This document shows positions 1 to 7,740 of a DNA stretch of 44,658 nt, piece by piece. The notes under the pieces were generated by a model, which had not been told where the DNA came from, searched no databases, and saw only the letters and a program-made list of their open reading frames with translations. Position numbers and translations under genes: made by a program. Every line of letters begins with the position of its first letter. The stretch's first letter is position 1. The DNA comes from Myxococcales bacterium (GTDB lineage: Bacteria > Myxococcota > Polyangia > HGW-17 > SLPX01): contig SLPX01000236.1 of NCBI GenBank assembly GCA_007131745.1, forward strand, positions 1 through 44,658, read 5' to 3'.

Positions 1-48
1 TTCCGCTCTCGGCTGGACGACGATGATTACAAGTTAAAAGTGTCCTTA
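1..48. other. Unassigned left edge
   Basis: These bases lie beyond the stop codon of the histidine kinase. On the plus strand one frame is open from the edge to a TAA at 35-37 and another to a TGA at 24-26, so the 3' end of a convergent gene is possible. On the minus strand I see no start codon followed by a recognisable response-regulator beginning. The stretch is too short to assign. Confidence 0.3.
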
Positions 49-1569
49 TCAAACCCGGTCGGAATGTGTAGACGGAAATTCCATAACGAAACCGGCTCCC
101 CCCAAATGCGAGTTTTCTACATTGATGGAACCAAGATGTTCAAGGAGGATTTTCTTTACAATCGCCAAGCCCAACCCGGTTCCTCCCTCTTTTGTAGTAA
201 AGTAAGGATCAAAAACTCTTTCCTTTAGATCATCTGCTATTCCGGGTCCGTTGTCATCTACTCTCCATTCCACAAGTCTTTCCTTTTCGACGAAACGAGC
301 CCTTAGTTCAACCACCGGCTCAACACTGTTTTCTTCACATGCTTGTACGGCATTCAGCACCAGGTTATGAAGTACTCGGCGAAACATCATTATGTCCACT
401 AACATGGTCAAGCCGGGTTTGACCGGCTTGCAAATTATCGTTGCTTGAGGAAAAGAAGCACCCGCGGTCCGCGAAAACTCATCCATTAAATCGTCAACAT
501 GTTCCTTTTGTGGAGATACGTCGGGCAGCTTGGCAAAAGCAGAAAACTCCTCCACCATTTGCTGCAAATTCGATACTTCCTCATGAATGATTTCGTAAAC
601 GTCATGCAAGACTTTGGCAAAACGCTCGTCTCCACCTTCATAAGTGTCATGTACTTGCTCTATGGCAAGCCTGATTGGGGTAAGGGGGTTTTTGATTTCA
701 TGGGCTAATCGACGAGCTATTTCCTGCCATGCGCTTATTTTTTGAAGGTATTGTATCTGTGCTCTGCTCTGTCGGATCTGGCGGACCATTTTATTGAAAT
801 CCGCTGCCAGGTTTCCTATTTCATCCCTGGATTTTACAGGTACCTCAAAGCTGAGATCGCCTTCCGCGACTCGAGTGGTGGCCACGGATAATCTTGTTAC
901 CCGCCTGGTGATTCTCCTTGTCAGAAAAAGCCCGAAAAGGGTTACGAAACCTATTGAAATTGCAAACCATCTGACCAACAAGGGTAAATACCTGGGTTGT
1001 ATTTCCTGCCCGAGACGTTTCAGGTGTGGATCCTCCATCTCCAAACGTCCCAGTCGCTGATAACGTTCTTCCAGGTCCCGGGAAACAATGAAACCGAATT
1101 CCACTTCGCTTTGCCCTAACACACCCGGAGGTAAGGGTATCTTGACGTTTACAACCCTCCATTTTTTCAGGTCCGATTCATCTATGAATCCGACTGAGAT
1201 AACTTCTTTTCCATCAGCATCCAGAATCCGAATCGTTTCCAGCTCCCTGTCTCCGTCTATCAGGTCTTTAAGAAACTGCTTTTTTTCGTTTTTTGCGATG
1301 TTTTTCCAACCGGGCTCGATTTCGTCCGAATACTTGCCGGCCCGTTCCTGGAAAAGCCTTCTTTGAGTTGCGACCATCTCTCGGTAAAAAACAGTTGTGT
1401 CTCTGAGTTCGTTGAGAAGCTCCTGAGATCGTTTTCTGGCCATTGAGGTGCTTACCATCAACATGTCTCTCGCCAAAACAACGGATACAAAAAAGATCCC
1501 GGCGGCCATAGCGACCATTGTTCCCACTATCTTGATTTCGAAGAGCCCCATGAACTTAGGACTTTTCAT
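49..1569 (-). CDS. NtrY-type membrane sensor histidine kinase
   Basis: A 506-residue two-component sensor kinase that should autophosphorylate on a histidine and pass phosphate to a response regulator. There is a membrane segment at about 14-34, an extracytoplasmic region of about 160 residues, and a second membrane segment at about 198-217. A HAMP linker follows (about 218-270), then a HisKA domain with the phospho-acceptor His290 in an R-L-A-H-E-I-K-N-P-L-T-P motif. The ATPase domain shows an N-box (H-N-L-V-L-N, about 401-406), D-D-N-G-P-G-I (438-444), an F-box (F-D-P-Y-F-T-T-K, 453-460) and G-G-T-G-L-G-L-A (462-469). The H-E-I-K-N-P-L-T-P-I signature and an adjacent DUF4390 gene are typical of NtrY-like kinases. 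GGAGG lies 6 bases before the ATG. It is the last visible gene of a minus-strand operon. The cognate regulator, if adjacent, is outside the window. The signal sensed is unknown. Confidence 0.93.
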   Translation of the reverse strand: MKSPKFMGLFEIKIVGTMVAMAAGIFFVSVVLARDMLMVSTSMARKRSQELLNELRDTTVFYREMVATQRRLFQERAGKYSDEIEPGWKNIAKNEKKQFLKDLIDGDRELETIRILDADGKEVISVGFIDESDLKKWRVVNVKIPLPPGVLGQSEVEFGFIVSRDLEERYQRLGRLEMEDPHLKRLGQEIQPRYLPLLVRWFAISIGFVTLFGLFLTRRITRRVTRLSVATTRVAEGDLSFEVPVKSRDEIGNLAADFNKMVRQIRQSRAQIQYLQKISAWQEIARRLAHEIKNPLTPIRLAIEQVHDTYEGGDERFAKVLHDVYEIIHEEVSNLQQMVEEFSAFAKLPDVSPQKEHVDDLMDEFSRTAGASFPQATIICKPVKPGLTMLVDIMMFRRVLHNLVLNAVQACEENSVEPVVELRARFVEKERLVEWRVDDNGPGIADDLKERVFDPYFTTKEGGTGLGLAIVKKILLEHLGSINVENSHLGGAGFVMEFPSTHSDRV

Positions 1570-1615
1570 GCTTTTCCTCCAAGGGAAATGAACGGTTCGC
1601 CTTCCGATGGCAAAA

Positions 1616-2338
1616 TCATTCCTCCGTCATATAGAAATTCTGGGTTCTGACCCGCAATGTTCGCTCGGCCGGACTAATGCGGGGATTGATGAAAAAGCTC
1701 AAGCTTGATCCGAAAAAAGAAGATCCCCCCAACAATCTGTCATGACCACCGGTCCGAGGGGTTTTCAGCCATTTTTTTACCTTTCTCATAAGGTCCCTGG
1801 ACATTGGATTGTATAGCAGCCTCATGCCCACGTAATACTGTCTCGATTTTTCAATTTTTTTTGCTTTGATGAGAGGAAGCCGCTCAATAGAGGTGCTTCG
1901 AACAATGGCCTCTTTGAGTGTTTTGACTCGATGAGTTTCTCTTCTTGCGGCATCGGCAATTCTTATAAGGTAACGATCTTCCCACAGATCGTAAACAACG
2001 GTACATGTCCATAAGGTTTCTGCCATCCGCTTGTTCGTTACTGCATCTCTTACCGTCAGTTCGACCACGATGGTTTGCACGAAGCCGCTTTTTATCTGTT
2101 TTTTCAGTTTTCTGTTGAACAAACCCGGGAAGCCGACACTCATGTAAATGATTCCCTTAAATTCCACAAACCCGGCTTTTTTATACCTCGCGCTCCTTCG
2201 GGCCGACACCGGGCGTGACTGAAGAGCAAAAACCACGGTCACAATACAAATCAAGCAATAATAAACCTTTTGAAGCACTGAACGCGTTCTTCTCACGTAG
2301 TTGCCTTCTTGGATTCCGGCTCGGTCCTGGAGACTCAT
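1616..2338 (-). CDS. DUF4390 family exported protein
   Basis: A 240-residue protein matching the DUF4390 family as I know it: small periplasmic proteins often encoded directly before NtrY-like kinases. The biochemical role is not established. The N-terminus has basic residues followed by a hydrophobic stretch at about 22-38, ending near an A-x-A-like site, which fits a signal peptide. The rest is rich in beta-strand-like alternation (for example V-E-L-T-V-R-D) and basic residues. I chose the ATG at 2338, 13 bases after the upstream stop. A longer reading from 2446 is open but would overlap the upstream Omp85 gene by 95 bases and hide the signal peptide. The kinase start lies 46 bases beyond the stop, so co-transcription is likely. 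Its position suggests a periplasmic partner of that kinase, which is an inference. Confidence 0.8.
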   Translation of the reverse strand: MSLQDRAGIQEGNYVRRTRSVLQKVYYCLICIVTVVFALQSRPVSARRSARYKKAGFVEFKGIIYMSVGFPGLFNRKLKKQIKSGFVQTIVVELTVRDAVTNKRMAETLWTCTVVYDLWEDRYLIRIADAARRETHRVKTLKEAIVRSTSIERLPLIKAKKIEKSRQYYVGMRLLYNPMSRDLMRKVKKWLKTPRTGGHDRLLGGSSFFGSSLSFFINPRISPAERTLRVRTQNFYMTEE

Positions 2339-2351
2339 ATTTGAGTCCGCC

Positions 2352-3986
2352 CTAAAGTGGAACTCTTCCGAGTGCATTTGCAACTGATATGGTGAAGATG
2401 CCGATAGCTGTGTCCAGCTGCACACCGGCGTCAAGCGTAAAATCAACGGGTATCGACGCTCGAAGCGACGTCTCTCGCTGTCTTAGATGCTCCCTTGAAA
2501 AGAGAGCCAATGTACCTGCTCGAACAAAGAAATTTCCTCTGTAAAAAATAGATTTCCTCCTGAAAAAAGTGACCGAATATTCCAGCGCTATTTTCGCTGC
2601 CACGTCTTCGTAGCGCATGGAATCGATCACGGTGTTGAAAATATTCACACTTGGAAGCGTTGAAAAGTTCAAGTCCAGTGCTCTTTGAGGCAACAAGGGG
2701 TTCAAATCCGCTATGAAAAACTTGCAAAAAAGCGGCGAATTTCCCACGATAAGCCCCCCCAACAGTTCAAGGCTCAGGGAATGTGTCAACCGGGGCAAGG
2801 GCCACCAGTGGCGGTAATTTGCCACCACTTTGGCAAATGAATAACTTGAACCCATGATTTGGGATGCCAATTCCGCTGATACGTCGAAACGATAACCTCG
2901 GGTGGGCAGAATCGCTTCATCCCGTCTGTCCCTGGTAAAACCGGCTACAAGGGAAGAAAGGTAACTTGTTCCCGGATTCAGATGGTAATTGATTCCAGCA
3001 GTTGTTCCGTCTGGATACGTGCGAACCATTCCGATGGGAAGATCCGCGTCTATTCCTTCTATTCTGAGATGAACTCCCATTCTGTTGAATCGCCCCACGT
3101 CCACGGCGGAACCGATGGTTCCTCCATACCGCTGATAACGGACGGCCTTGAAATTTCCTGGAGCGCTCCAGTCGTTTTTGCCGGAAACCCGAAAGAATTC
3201 GCTAGCGTCCGAGTGCATGATCATCACGGAAAGCTCAAAATCAGAACCAAGGAAATAACGATCGGAAAAACGAAGTCTTTGAGCATGTTGGGGGCGGCTT
3301 CCAACTACTTTCGGCGTGGTACCTGCTACAAAAGCTCCTGATAAAACCATTCCTCTTCCCAGAAAATTTCTTTCAGAAACATCCAGGCCCCCCCAGAAAC
3401 GAGTTGCCTCACTAGAACCCAAAAAAATTGAATCAATCCAGATGGTGCCCCTTTCGCTGACTCTCACTTCAAGGACGACCTTGCCTTTTTCGCTCCCCCT
3501 CTTGAGCGACATGGTGACACTGCGAAAATATCCAAGTCCAAGCAATCTGTAACGAGCTGTTATAACCTTCGGATCCCATGCAGCAATGGACTCCCCCCGC
3601 CTGAAAGGAAGATGGCGCCTAATCAAAGCCGCCGAAGTTTTTCTGTTTCCTCTTATTCTTATTCTTTCCAGAATATAAGTCGGCCCGAATGTTTCGGGGT
3701 CTTTTTCATCAAAATCATCTATCTCGTGTACAACAGAGGAAACATCTTCTCCCTGCAATTCCCGAGAAATTTTTTTATCCACAGTGGATTCTTCTGAAGG
3801 TGCGGCTTGTTTACCGATAGAATTGTCCGTCGCTGTGGCATCAGAAGATTCCTGGTTTTCTCCCTTTACATTGGTGTCGGCAACATCCTTGTTTTCTTTT
3901 TGCTCGGAATCCCAAGGTGTTTCCGCAAGAGCCCAACCTACCGGCCACAGTAGTATAGACAAAAATATTAAATAAGCCGACTTCAT
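2352..3986 (-). CDS. Omp85/BamA-TamA superfamily outer-membrane protein
   Basis: A 544-residue outer-membrane protein. A signal peptide (about residues 1-21, ending W-A-L-A) is followed by an acidic, low-complexity stretch (about 22-100). Next is what looks like a single POTRA domain (about 105-180, with I-R-I-R-G-N-R-K-T and L-G-L-G-Y-F-R-S-V), then a C-terminal beta-barrel of about 360 residues. The barrel includes an L-P-T-R-G-Y-R-F motif usual for Omp85 barrels. One POTRA is fewer than in BamA (five) or TamA (three), so it is unlikely to be the housekeeping BamA. A transport or patatin-like-free Omp85 role is more likely. The start at 3986 is preferred over 4010 because AGGAG stands 10 bases upstream of it and the signal peptide then begins M-K-S. 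It heads the operon with DUF4390 and the kinase. Confidence 0.85.
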   Translation of the reverse strand: MKSAYLIFLSILLWPVGWALAETPWDSEQKENKDVADTNVKGENQESSDATATDNSIGKQAAPSEESTVDKKISRELQGEDVSSVVHEIDDFDEKDPETFGPTYILERIRIRGNRKTSAALIRRHLPFRRGESIAAWDPKVITARYRLLGLGYFRSVTMSLKRGSEKGKVVLEVRVSERGTIWIDSIFLGSSEATRFWGGLDVSERNFLGRGMVLSGAFVAGTTPKVVGSRPQHAQRLRFSDRYFLGSDFELSVMIMHSDASEFFRVSGKNDWSAPGNFKAVRYQRYGGTIGSAVDVGRFNRMGVHLRIEGIDADLPIGMVRTYPDGTTAGINYHLNPGTSYLSSLVAGFTRDRRDEAILPTRGYRFDVSAELASQIMGSSYSFAKVVANYRHWWPLPRLTHSLSLELLGGLIVGNSPLFCKFFIADLNPLLPQRALDLNFSTLPSVNIFNTVIDSMRYEDVAAKIALEYSVTFFRRKSIFYRGNFFVRAGTLALFSREHLRQRETSLRASIPVDFTLDAGVQLDTAIGIFTISVANALGRVPL

Positions 3987-4118
3987 TATTTCAAATCTCC
4001 TGGGTGCCATAGTACCAATACTTGACGATTAGGTGTAGAGTTACCCTGATCTTTTCATCTAAATAAGCCACGCTGGAAAATAGCGCCGGTCCGCTGATTT
4101 TTTGAAATGGAGATGAAA
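3987..4118. promoter_or_regulatory. Divergent intergenic region
   Basis: This stretch separates the minus-strand Omp85 operon from the plus-strand lipoprotein genes and must hold promoters for both. On the plus strand a TTGACG lies at 4022-4027, but I find no good -10 at normal spacing. On the minus strand TACTAT occurs close to the start without a good -35. The plus-strand GGAG at 4109-4112 serves the lipoprotein ATG at 4119. Confidence 0.4.
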
Positions 4119-4619
4119 ATGAAAACAACGATATCGGCTTCTATTCTAAATACGATGATCTTGTACGCGGCTTGTGTGACTTTTCTTTCAGGCTGCACCA
4201 ACCTTAAGGATTTCCAGGGCCTCTGGGAGGGACATGTTTCAGAAGACGTTTCTGTAAGAGCCGGGTTTCCGGTCAACACGGAGATGGAACTGAATATTCA
4301 TTACGCCGGCCCGCGTAAGCTGGAAGCCGAAATCACTACATGCCTAAGAGACCCTGAAGAAGGAACCTGCCTTCCGGGGGATTTCCAAGACACCCCGCTG
4401 GAACACCTAGAGAAGGTTCAAAACGACACTCTCAACACACTAACGTTCGGCGGCGAACCGTACGCAGTTTTTTTGATGACCGCGCAACCGATGGATTTGA
4501 CTGAAGCCGAAATGATGGTCTTTGTAAGCTTTCACAGCAAAGAACGGGTGGAAGTACGGCTTATGAGAGGCAGCGAAATATACGGTGTTTTTCGTCTTTC
4601 AAGACCTCGTGATGGATGA
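4119..4619 (+). CDS. Lipoprotein of unknown function
   Basis: A 166-residue predicted lipoprotein. The N-terminus is M-K plus a hydrophobic core, ending in the lipobox L-S-G-C with Cys26 as the acylation site. The mature part begins with F-Q-G-L-W-E-G-H-V and is rich in alternating polar and hydrophobic residues, suggesting a small beta domain. A lipocalin-like fold is a guess from the G-x-W start only. Two further cysteines in the middle could form a disulphide. Three in-frame ATGs lie close together. The third (4119) is chosen because GGAG at 4109-4112 is 6 bases upstream, while the first overlaps that site. The following Gly-rich lipoprotein is 126 bases downstream and may have its own promoter. 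I do not recognise the family. Confidence 0.75.
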   Translation: MKTTISASILNTMILYAACVTFLSGCTNLKDFQGLWEGHVSEDVSVRAGFPVNTEMELNIHYAGPRKLEAEITTCLRDPEEGTCLPGDFQDTPLEHLEKVQNDTLNTLTFGGEPYAVFLMTAQPMDLTEAEMMVFVSFHSKERVEVRLMRGSEIYGVFRLSRPRDG

Positions 4620-4678
4620 TTTGCCGATTCCCCTCCTTTTAAGAATGCAAATCCGCCTGCCGTGTCTGCTTATGCACC

Positions 4679-4706
4679 TTGCAGTTTTACAAACAGCGTT
4701 TAATAA
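4679..4706 (+). promoter_or_regulatory. Candidate sigma-70-like promoter before Gly-rich lipoprotein
   Basis: TTGCAG (4679-4684), a 16-base spacer and TAATAA (4701-4706) form a plausible promoter about 40 bases upstream of the Gly-rich lipoprotein start. The -35 is imperfect, so this is only a candidate. Confidence 0.35.
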
Positions 4707-4745
4707 TGTCCCTTTATAAAGAAGGTTTGTTTTAAAGGTTTGGAC

Positions 4746-6101
4746 ATGAATCGTTGGAAAATCCTTTCGAGAATACTGGCCCTAAGTATAGTTGCTTTAT
4801 GGGCAGTCGGATGTCGATTTGACGTTCAGGGCATAGAAGAAATCCCCGATTCAGCGGGAATTGTGGACGCTGAAACCGACGCTGAAAGCTTGGATGCAGT
4901 GGTTTCTTTGTGCGTTGAAGACCGGACAAGATGCGGATCGAATCCACCACGCATCGAGGTTTGCGATGATGGAGAATGGGTCGATTTTCAGCGATGCGAC
5001 TTCAAATGCTTGAACGAACCTGAACCTAGATGTGGAAATCCGGTTTTTCAAAACGGTATGCAGGTCGAATGGCTTAACACGAACAATGGAGAATTCGTGC
5101 CGGAAAATCCCTCCCTGGTGGAGATAGACACTGATTTCCAAACCTTTACGGTAAACGGTTTCCCGATCGAAGTCAGCTCGGTAATTGTCGAACAGGGTTC
5201 GGACAACCCGACGCCTCCCGGTATCATGGTGGCAACGTTCGACAGGATCATCATTCATGCTGAAGTTGAGGTCAAAATCAGAGGCAGCCGCGTTCTTGCT
5301 CTCGGGTCAAAAGAAGATGTTTTTATTTCCGGAAGAATAGAAGCTGCAGCGGAAAGGCATGTTCCCGGTCCGGGCGGGTGGGCGCCCGGATCCGGCCCCG
5401 GATTCGGACAAACAGGAAGCGGTTCTCCACCAACAGGAAATGGAGGAGGTGGCGGCGCGGGGCACCTTGCAGCTGGAGGAAGGGGGGGATCGAGTGGACT
5501 CGGAGGAAGCGGAGGATCGGGTGGACAAAGTTACGGAGCGCTCGGTCTTAGCACTTTGGCTGGAGGAAGCGGCGGCGGATCGGGAGCAAGCGCGGATCCG
5601 TTGTTAGGCAACGGCGGAGCAGGCGGTGGAGCGATCATGTTGTTCTCCCTGGGAGAAATCGCGGTTCTTGAAAACGGATACATCAATGCCGGAGGCGGAG
5701 GAGGTTACAGGGGGGGAAGCGGAAAAGCGGGAGGTGGTGGAGGATCGGGTGGTGCGATAGTGCTGGAAGCTCCCTGGGTAAGGGTTTTAGGGGTGATTGC
5801 TGCAAATGGAGGGGGCGGTGGTGGTGGTGATAACGATGGCGACGGAGAAAACGGACAGCCTGGAAACCAGCCGGCTTCAGGAGGAAATAACGCAGGGCAG
5901 GGAGGCGCCGGCGTCCAACACTCCGGAAACAATGGAACGAGTTCCTATACAGTCCTTGTGCCTGGAGGAGGCGGAGGAGCATGTGGCCGCATAAGGATCC
6001 GCACGGTGTTTGAACCGGTTCTGGAAGAATCCGGCCGAAAAGGAGTCATCAGCCCGGACCCGGATACGATCCCGGTTTTCGCTGAGATGAAACTGGATTA
6101 G
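4746..6101 (+). CDS. Gly-rich surface lipoprotein
   Basis: A 451-residue predicted lipoprotein with lipobox A-V-G-C (Cys23). Residues about 50-100 hold six cysteines with spacing suited to disulphides. About 100-205 is an ordinary-looking beta-rich region. About 205-420 is dominated by Gly, Ser and Asn in runs such as G-G-G-G-G-A-G and G-G-G-G-S-G-G-A-I. These are broken by short hydrophobic strands ([19 protein letters not shown]). A Gly-rich block, then S-G-G-A-I-x-L-x-A-P and then A-N-G-G-G-G-G is a pattern I associate with secreted proteins of Myxococcota and relatives. Its function is unknown. The start at 4746 has AAAGG 7 bases upstream. A TTG two codons earlier is unlikely. It converges on the SCP2-like gene. 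Confidence 0.8.
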   Translation: MNRWKILSRILALSIVALWAVGCRFDVQGIEEIPDSAGIVDAETDAESLDAVVSLCVEDRTRCGSNPPRIEVCDDGEWVDFQRCDFKCLNEPEPRCGNPVFQNGMQVEWLNTNNGEFVPENPSLVEIDTDFQTFTVNGFPIEVSSVIVEQGSDNPTPPGIMVATFDRIIIHAEVEVKIRGSRVLALGSKEDVFISGRIEAAAERHVPGPGGWAPGSGPGFGQTGSGSPPTGNGGGGGAGHLAAGGRGGSSGLGGSGGSGGQSYGALGLSTLAGGSGGGSGASADPLLGNGGAGGGAIMLFSLGEIAVLENGYINAGGGGGYRGGSGKAGGGGGSGGAIVLEAPWVRVLGVIAANGGGGGGGDNDGDGENGQPGNQPASGGNNAGQGGAGVQHSGNNGTSSYTVLVPGGGGGACGRIRIRTVFEPVLEESGRKGVISPDPDTIPVFAEMKLD

Positions 6102-6143
6102 GCAGCTGCAAGAGCGACCGTCTGTTTAATTCTCTGATGGGTT

Positions 6144-6479
6144 TTACTTTAGAAGGGGAAGCACTTTTTGTAATTTCATCGCGGCCATTGGATTGTCGAT
6201 CTTCAATTTGCCGGTCATAAAAAGCTGCATTGCAATTCCAAAGTTGTCTAAAAGCTTTTCAAAGTTGTCGTGGTTCATCTTGACTGTGCAGTCAGGCTTT
6301 GCGCCGTCTCCTTCCGTGACGGAAAAAGGCTCGTTTTTCAAATCCATAGTCCATTTACCGCCTCCTTCTCCCTCGATGTCAAATTTGAACACTGCGTTTA
6401 TTCCCTTGAGCTTATCTTTTTTCGTTTCCAGGATTTCAACCGCAGAAGTGCTGAAAAGGTCTTTTGCTGTTTTGGCCAT
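6144..6479 (-). CDS. SCP2 sterol-carrier-domain protein
   Basis: A 111-residue single-domain protein resembling the SCP2 family, which binds lipids or acyl chains in a hydrophobic tunnel. Supporting features are the V-F-K-F-D-I-E-G-E-G-G-G-K-W motif, then D-C-T-V-K-M-N-H-D-N-F, and the C-terminal L-F-M-T-G-K-L-K-I-D-N-P-M-A-A-M-K-L stretch, which is the most recognisable SCP2 signature. There is no signal peptide, so it is probably cytosolic. The start at 6479 has AAGGAG 5 bases upstream. The longer reading from 6533 has no such site. A perfect TTGACA promoter candidate lies upstream. Its ligand cannot be told from sequence. Confidence 0.85.
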   Translation of the reverse strand: MAKTAKDLFSTSAVEILETKKDKLKGINAVFKFDIEGEGGGKWTMDLKNEPFSVTEGDGAKPDCTVKMNHDNFEKLLDNFGIAMQLFMTGKLKIDNPMAAMKLQKVLPLLK

Positions 6480-6557
6480 CTGGTCTCCTTTTTGATCTTG
6501 AGCGACTTTTTTATCAATGGCATAAGCACTCAAAAATAATACTTATGAAACGCCTAT

Positions 6558-6585
6558 TTTTTAGACAAATATTGAGCGCTGTCAA
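6558..6585 (-). promoter_or_regulatory. Candidate promoter of the SCP2-like gene
   Basis: On the minus strand a consensus TTGACA (6585-6580) is followed by 16 bases and TAAAAA (6563-6558). Transcription would start near 6550, giving a leader of about 70 bases. A small inverted repeat, GATGG/CCATC, lies further upstream between the panD stop and this promoter, without a T-run. Confidence 0.5.
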
Positions 6586-6697
6586 TCAACTCATCATATT
6601 AGACCCCTCTTGATGGCGGCTAACCATCATTTTGTTTCTTGGATTCGAAGTTCAAAGAAGAAGATTTCCTGGAATTCGTATATCTACAAAGCGGTGA

Positions 6698-7066
6698 TTA
6701 TTTGTTGGTCAATATGTTGTCGGATACGCGGTTTTTTTCGTCTACAAATACCACTGTAGGTTTGAATGTTCTCGCTTCTTCTTCTTCCATATCGGCAAAA
6801 GTCGCGATTATCACCAGGTTGCCCGGATCCACCAGATGGGCTGCGGCCCCATTTATACAAATTACCCCCGTGCCCGGATCCGCTGGAAGGGCATAAGTGG
6901 TCAGGCGGGAGCCGTTTGTTACATCCCAAATGTGAACCTCCTCGAAAGGAAGAATGTCAGCGGCTTCCATCAGTGAAGCATCGATGCTTACACTGCCTTC
7001 GTAATCCACATCGGCATGAGTGACTGTTGCTCTATGAATCTTTGATTTGAACAATTTTCGTCGCAT
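6698..7066 (-). CDS. panD: Aspartate 1-decarboxylase
   Basis: A 122-residue pyruvoyl-dependent enzyme that converts L-aspartate to beta-alanine for pantothenate and coenzyme A synthesis. The self-cleavage site is visible as Y-E-G-S-V-S-I-D. With the start at 7066 the bond is Gly24-Ser25, the same numbering as the Escherichia coli enzyme. Later conserved stretches include [11 protein letters not shown] and [11 protein letters not shown]. An in-frame ATG three codons earlier (7075) is also possible, and neither start has a strong ribosome-binding site. The length is usual for the family. No other pantothenate genes are nearby. A leader with a GC-rich hairpin precedes it. Confidence 0.96.
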   Translation of the reverse strand: MRRKLFKSKIHRATVTHADVDYEGSVSIDASLMEAADILPFEEVHIWDVTNGSRLTTYALPADPGTGVICINGAAAHLVDPGNLVIIATFADMEEEEARTFKPTVVFVDEKNRVSDNILTNK

Positions 7067-7094
7067 GAGATCCATTCAAATTGAAGACCGGCCC

Positions 7095-7137
7095 GGGCGG
7101 ATGAGACAAAACTGACATTTTACTGTCTCGGCCCGCC
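7095..7137 (-). promoter_or_regulatory. Hairpin in the panD leader
   Basis: An outer stem pairs 7096-7100 with 7133-7137 (GGCGG/CCGCC) and an inner stem pairs 7103-7108 with 7124-7129 (GAGACA/TGTCTC). A small internal loop separates the stems and a 15-base loop closes the structure. A competing pairing, 7114-7117 (GACA) with 7124-7127 (TGTC), excludes the inner stem. No T-run follows, so it is not a terminator. It would sit about 30 bases upstream of the panD start in the mRNA. Confidence 0.45.
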
Positions 7138-7206
7138 GACGGGTCCAAGCAGCCTTTAAAAAAGGGCGAAGAAACCATGTTTTTTACCTTAGCTCAACAC
7201 CCGCAT

Positions 7207-7236
7207 CTATTATTGCACTTTGACCTCATGCGTCAA
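7207..7236 (-). promoter_or_regulatory. Candidate panD promoter within a 309-318 base gap
   Basis: TTGACG (7236-7231), an 18-base spacer and TAATAG (7212-7207) on the minus strand would start transcription near 7200 and give panD a leader of about 130 bases. The remainder of the gap between panD and the CX3C lipoprotein (to 7384) holds AT-rich sequence and two copies of the palindrome GAGCTC but no gene that I can support. Confidence 0.45.
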
Positions 7237-7384
7237 GGGTTTCGCGAAGGCTCTCTCGAACATGAACATCGAAAAACCAACCTGTCGAGCAGAGCTCTCA
7301 CCGAACATCTATTTTGACATGAAGTATTTTTCAAAGAGCTCGAGATAATAAAGAAAAAGAAAGATGTTTTTGAAAAAGCGAAAA

Positions 7385-7714
7385 TCACCGGCAGGGGTTA
7401 AGATCGGGATAAACTGCAAATGCCGGACAGCTTCGCATGTTTACGCAATCGCTTGCACAATCGGCCAGGCTTTTTTTTTCATCTATTGATAGGTCTACAC
7501 AGATCTCATAGCAACGATCCACATCCGCTGTCGGTCCGCCGCATTCCAGACAAGAAGCAGCCTCGTAGCAAAAAGCTCTGCAAAGATCCCGATCGTCGGT
7601 ACACGCCGAAAAGATGAAAATTGTCCAAAAAGTGAAAAGAACGAAAACAATGGATAGGCTGATTTTTGACGTGAGAAAAAACGATTTAGATTTTTTGTCT
7701 TTTTTGTTCAGCAC
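7385..7714 (-). CDS. Small CX3C-rich lipoprotein
   Basis: A 109-residue predicted lipoprotein of no family I recognise. A basic N-terminus and a hydrophobic segment (about 18-37) end in the lipobox F-S-A-C (Cys38). The mature part holds ten more cysteines at 45, 49, 55, 58, 68, 72, 86, 90, 96 and 108. Three pairs have the spacing C-x3-C (45/49, 68/72, 86/90) and one is C-x2-C (55/58), which suggests a helical, disulphide-clamped fold. The start codon is GTG (7714), with AAGAG 9 bases upstream. The divergent DUF429-like gene starts only 26 bases away, so promoters of the two must overlap coding sequence. Confidence 0.7.
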   Translation of the reverse strand: MLNKKDKKSKSFFLTSKISLSIVFVLFTFWTIFIFSACTDDRDLCRAFCYEAASCLECGGPTADVDRCYEICVDLSIDEKKSLADCASDCVNMRSCPAFAVYPDLNPCR

Positions 7715-7740
7715 TTAAATATACTCTTGACCCGGGAAGG

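Noticed and set aside
1..48. Start of a response regulator downstream of the kinase
   Set aside because: No start codon or regulator-like beginning is present on the minus strand in these bases.
5359..5994. Several overlapping open readings in the Gly-rich lipoprotein region on both strands
   Set aside because: GGN-rich DNA removes stops in other frames. Only the lipoprotein frame has a signal peptide and a ribosome-binding site.
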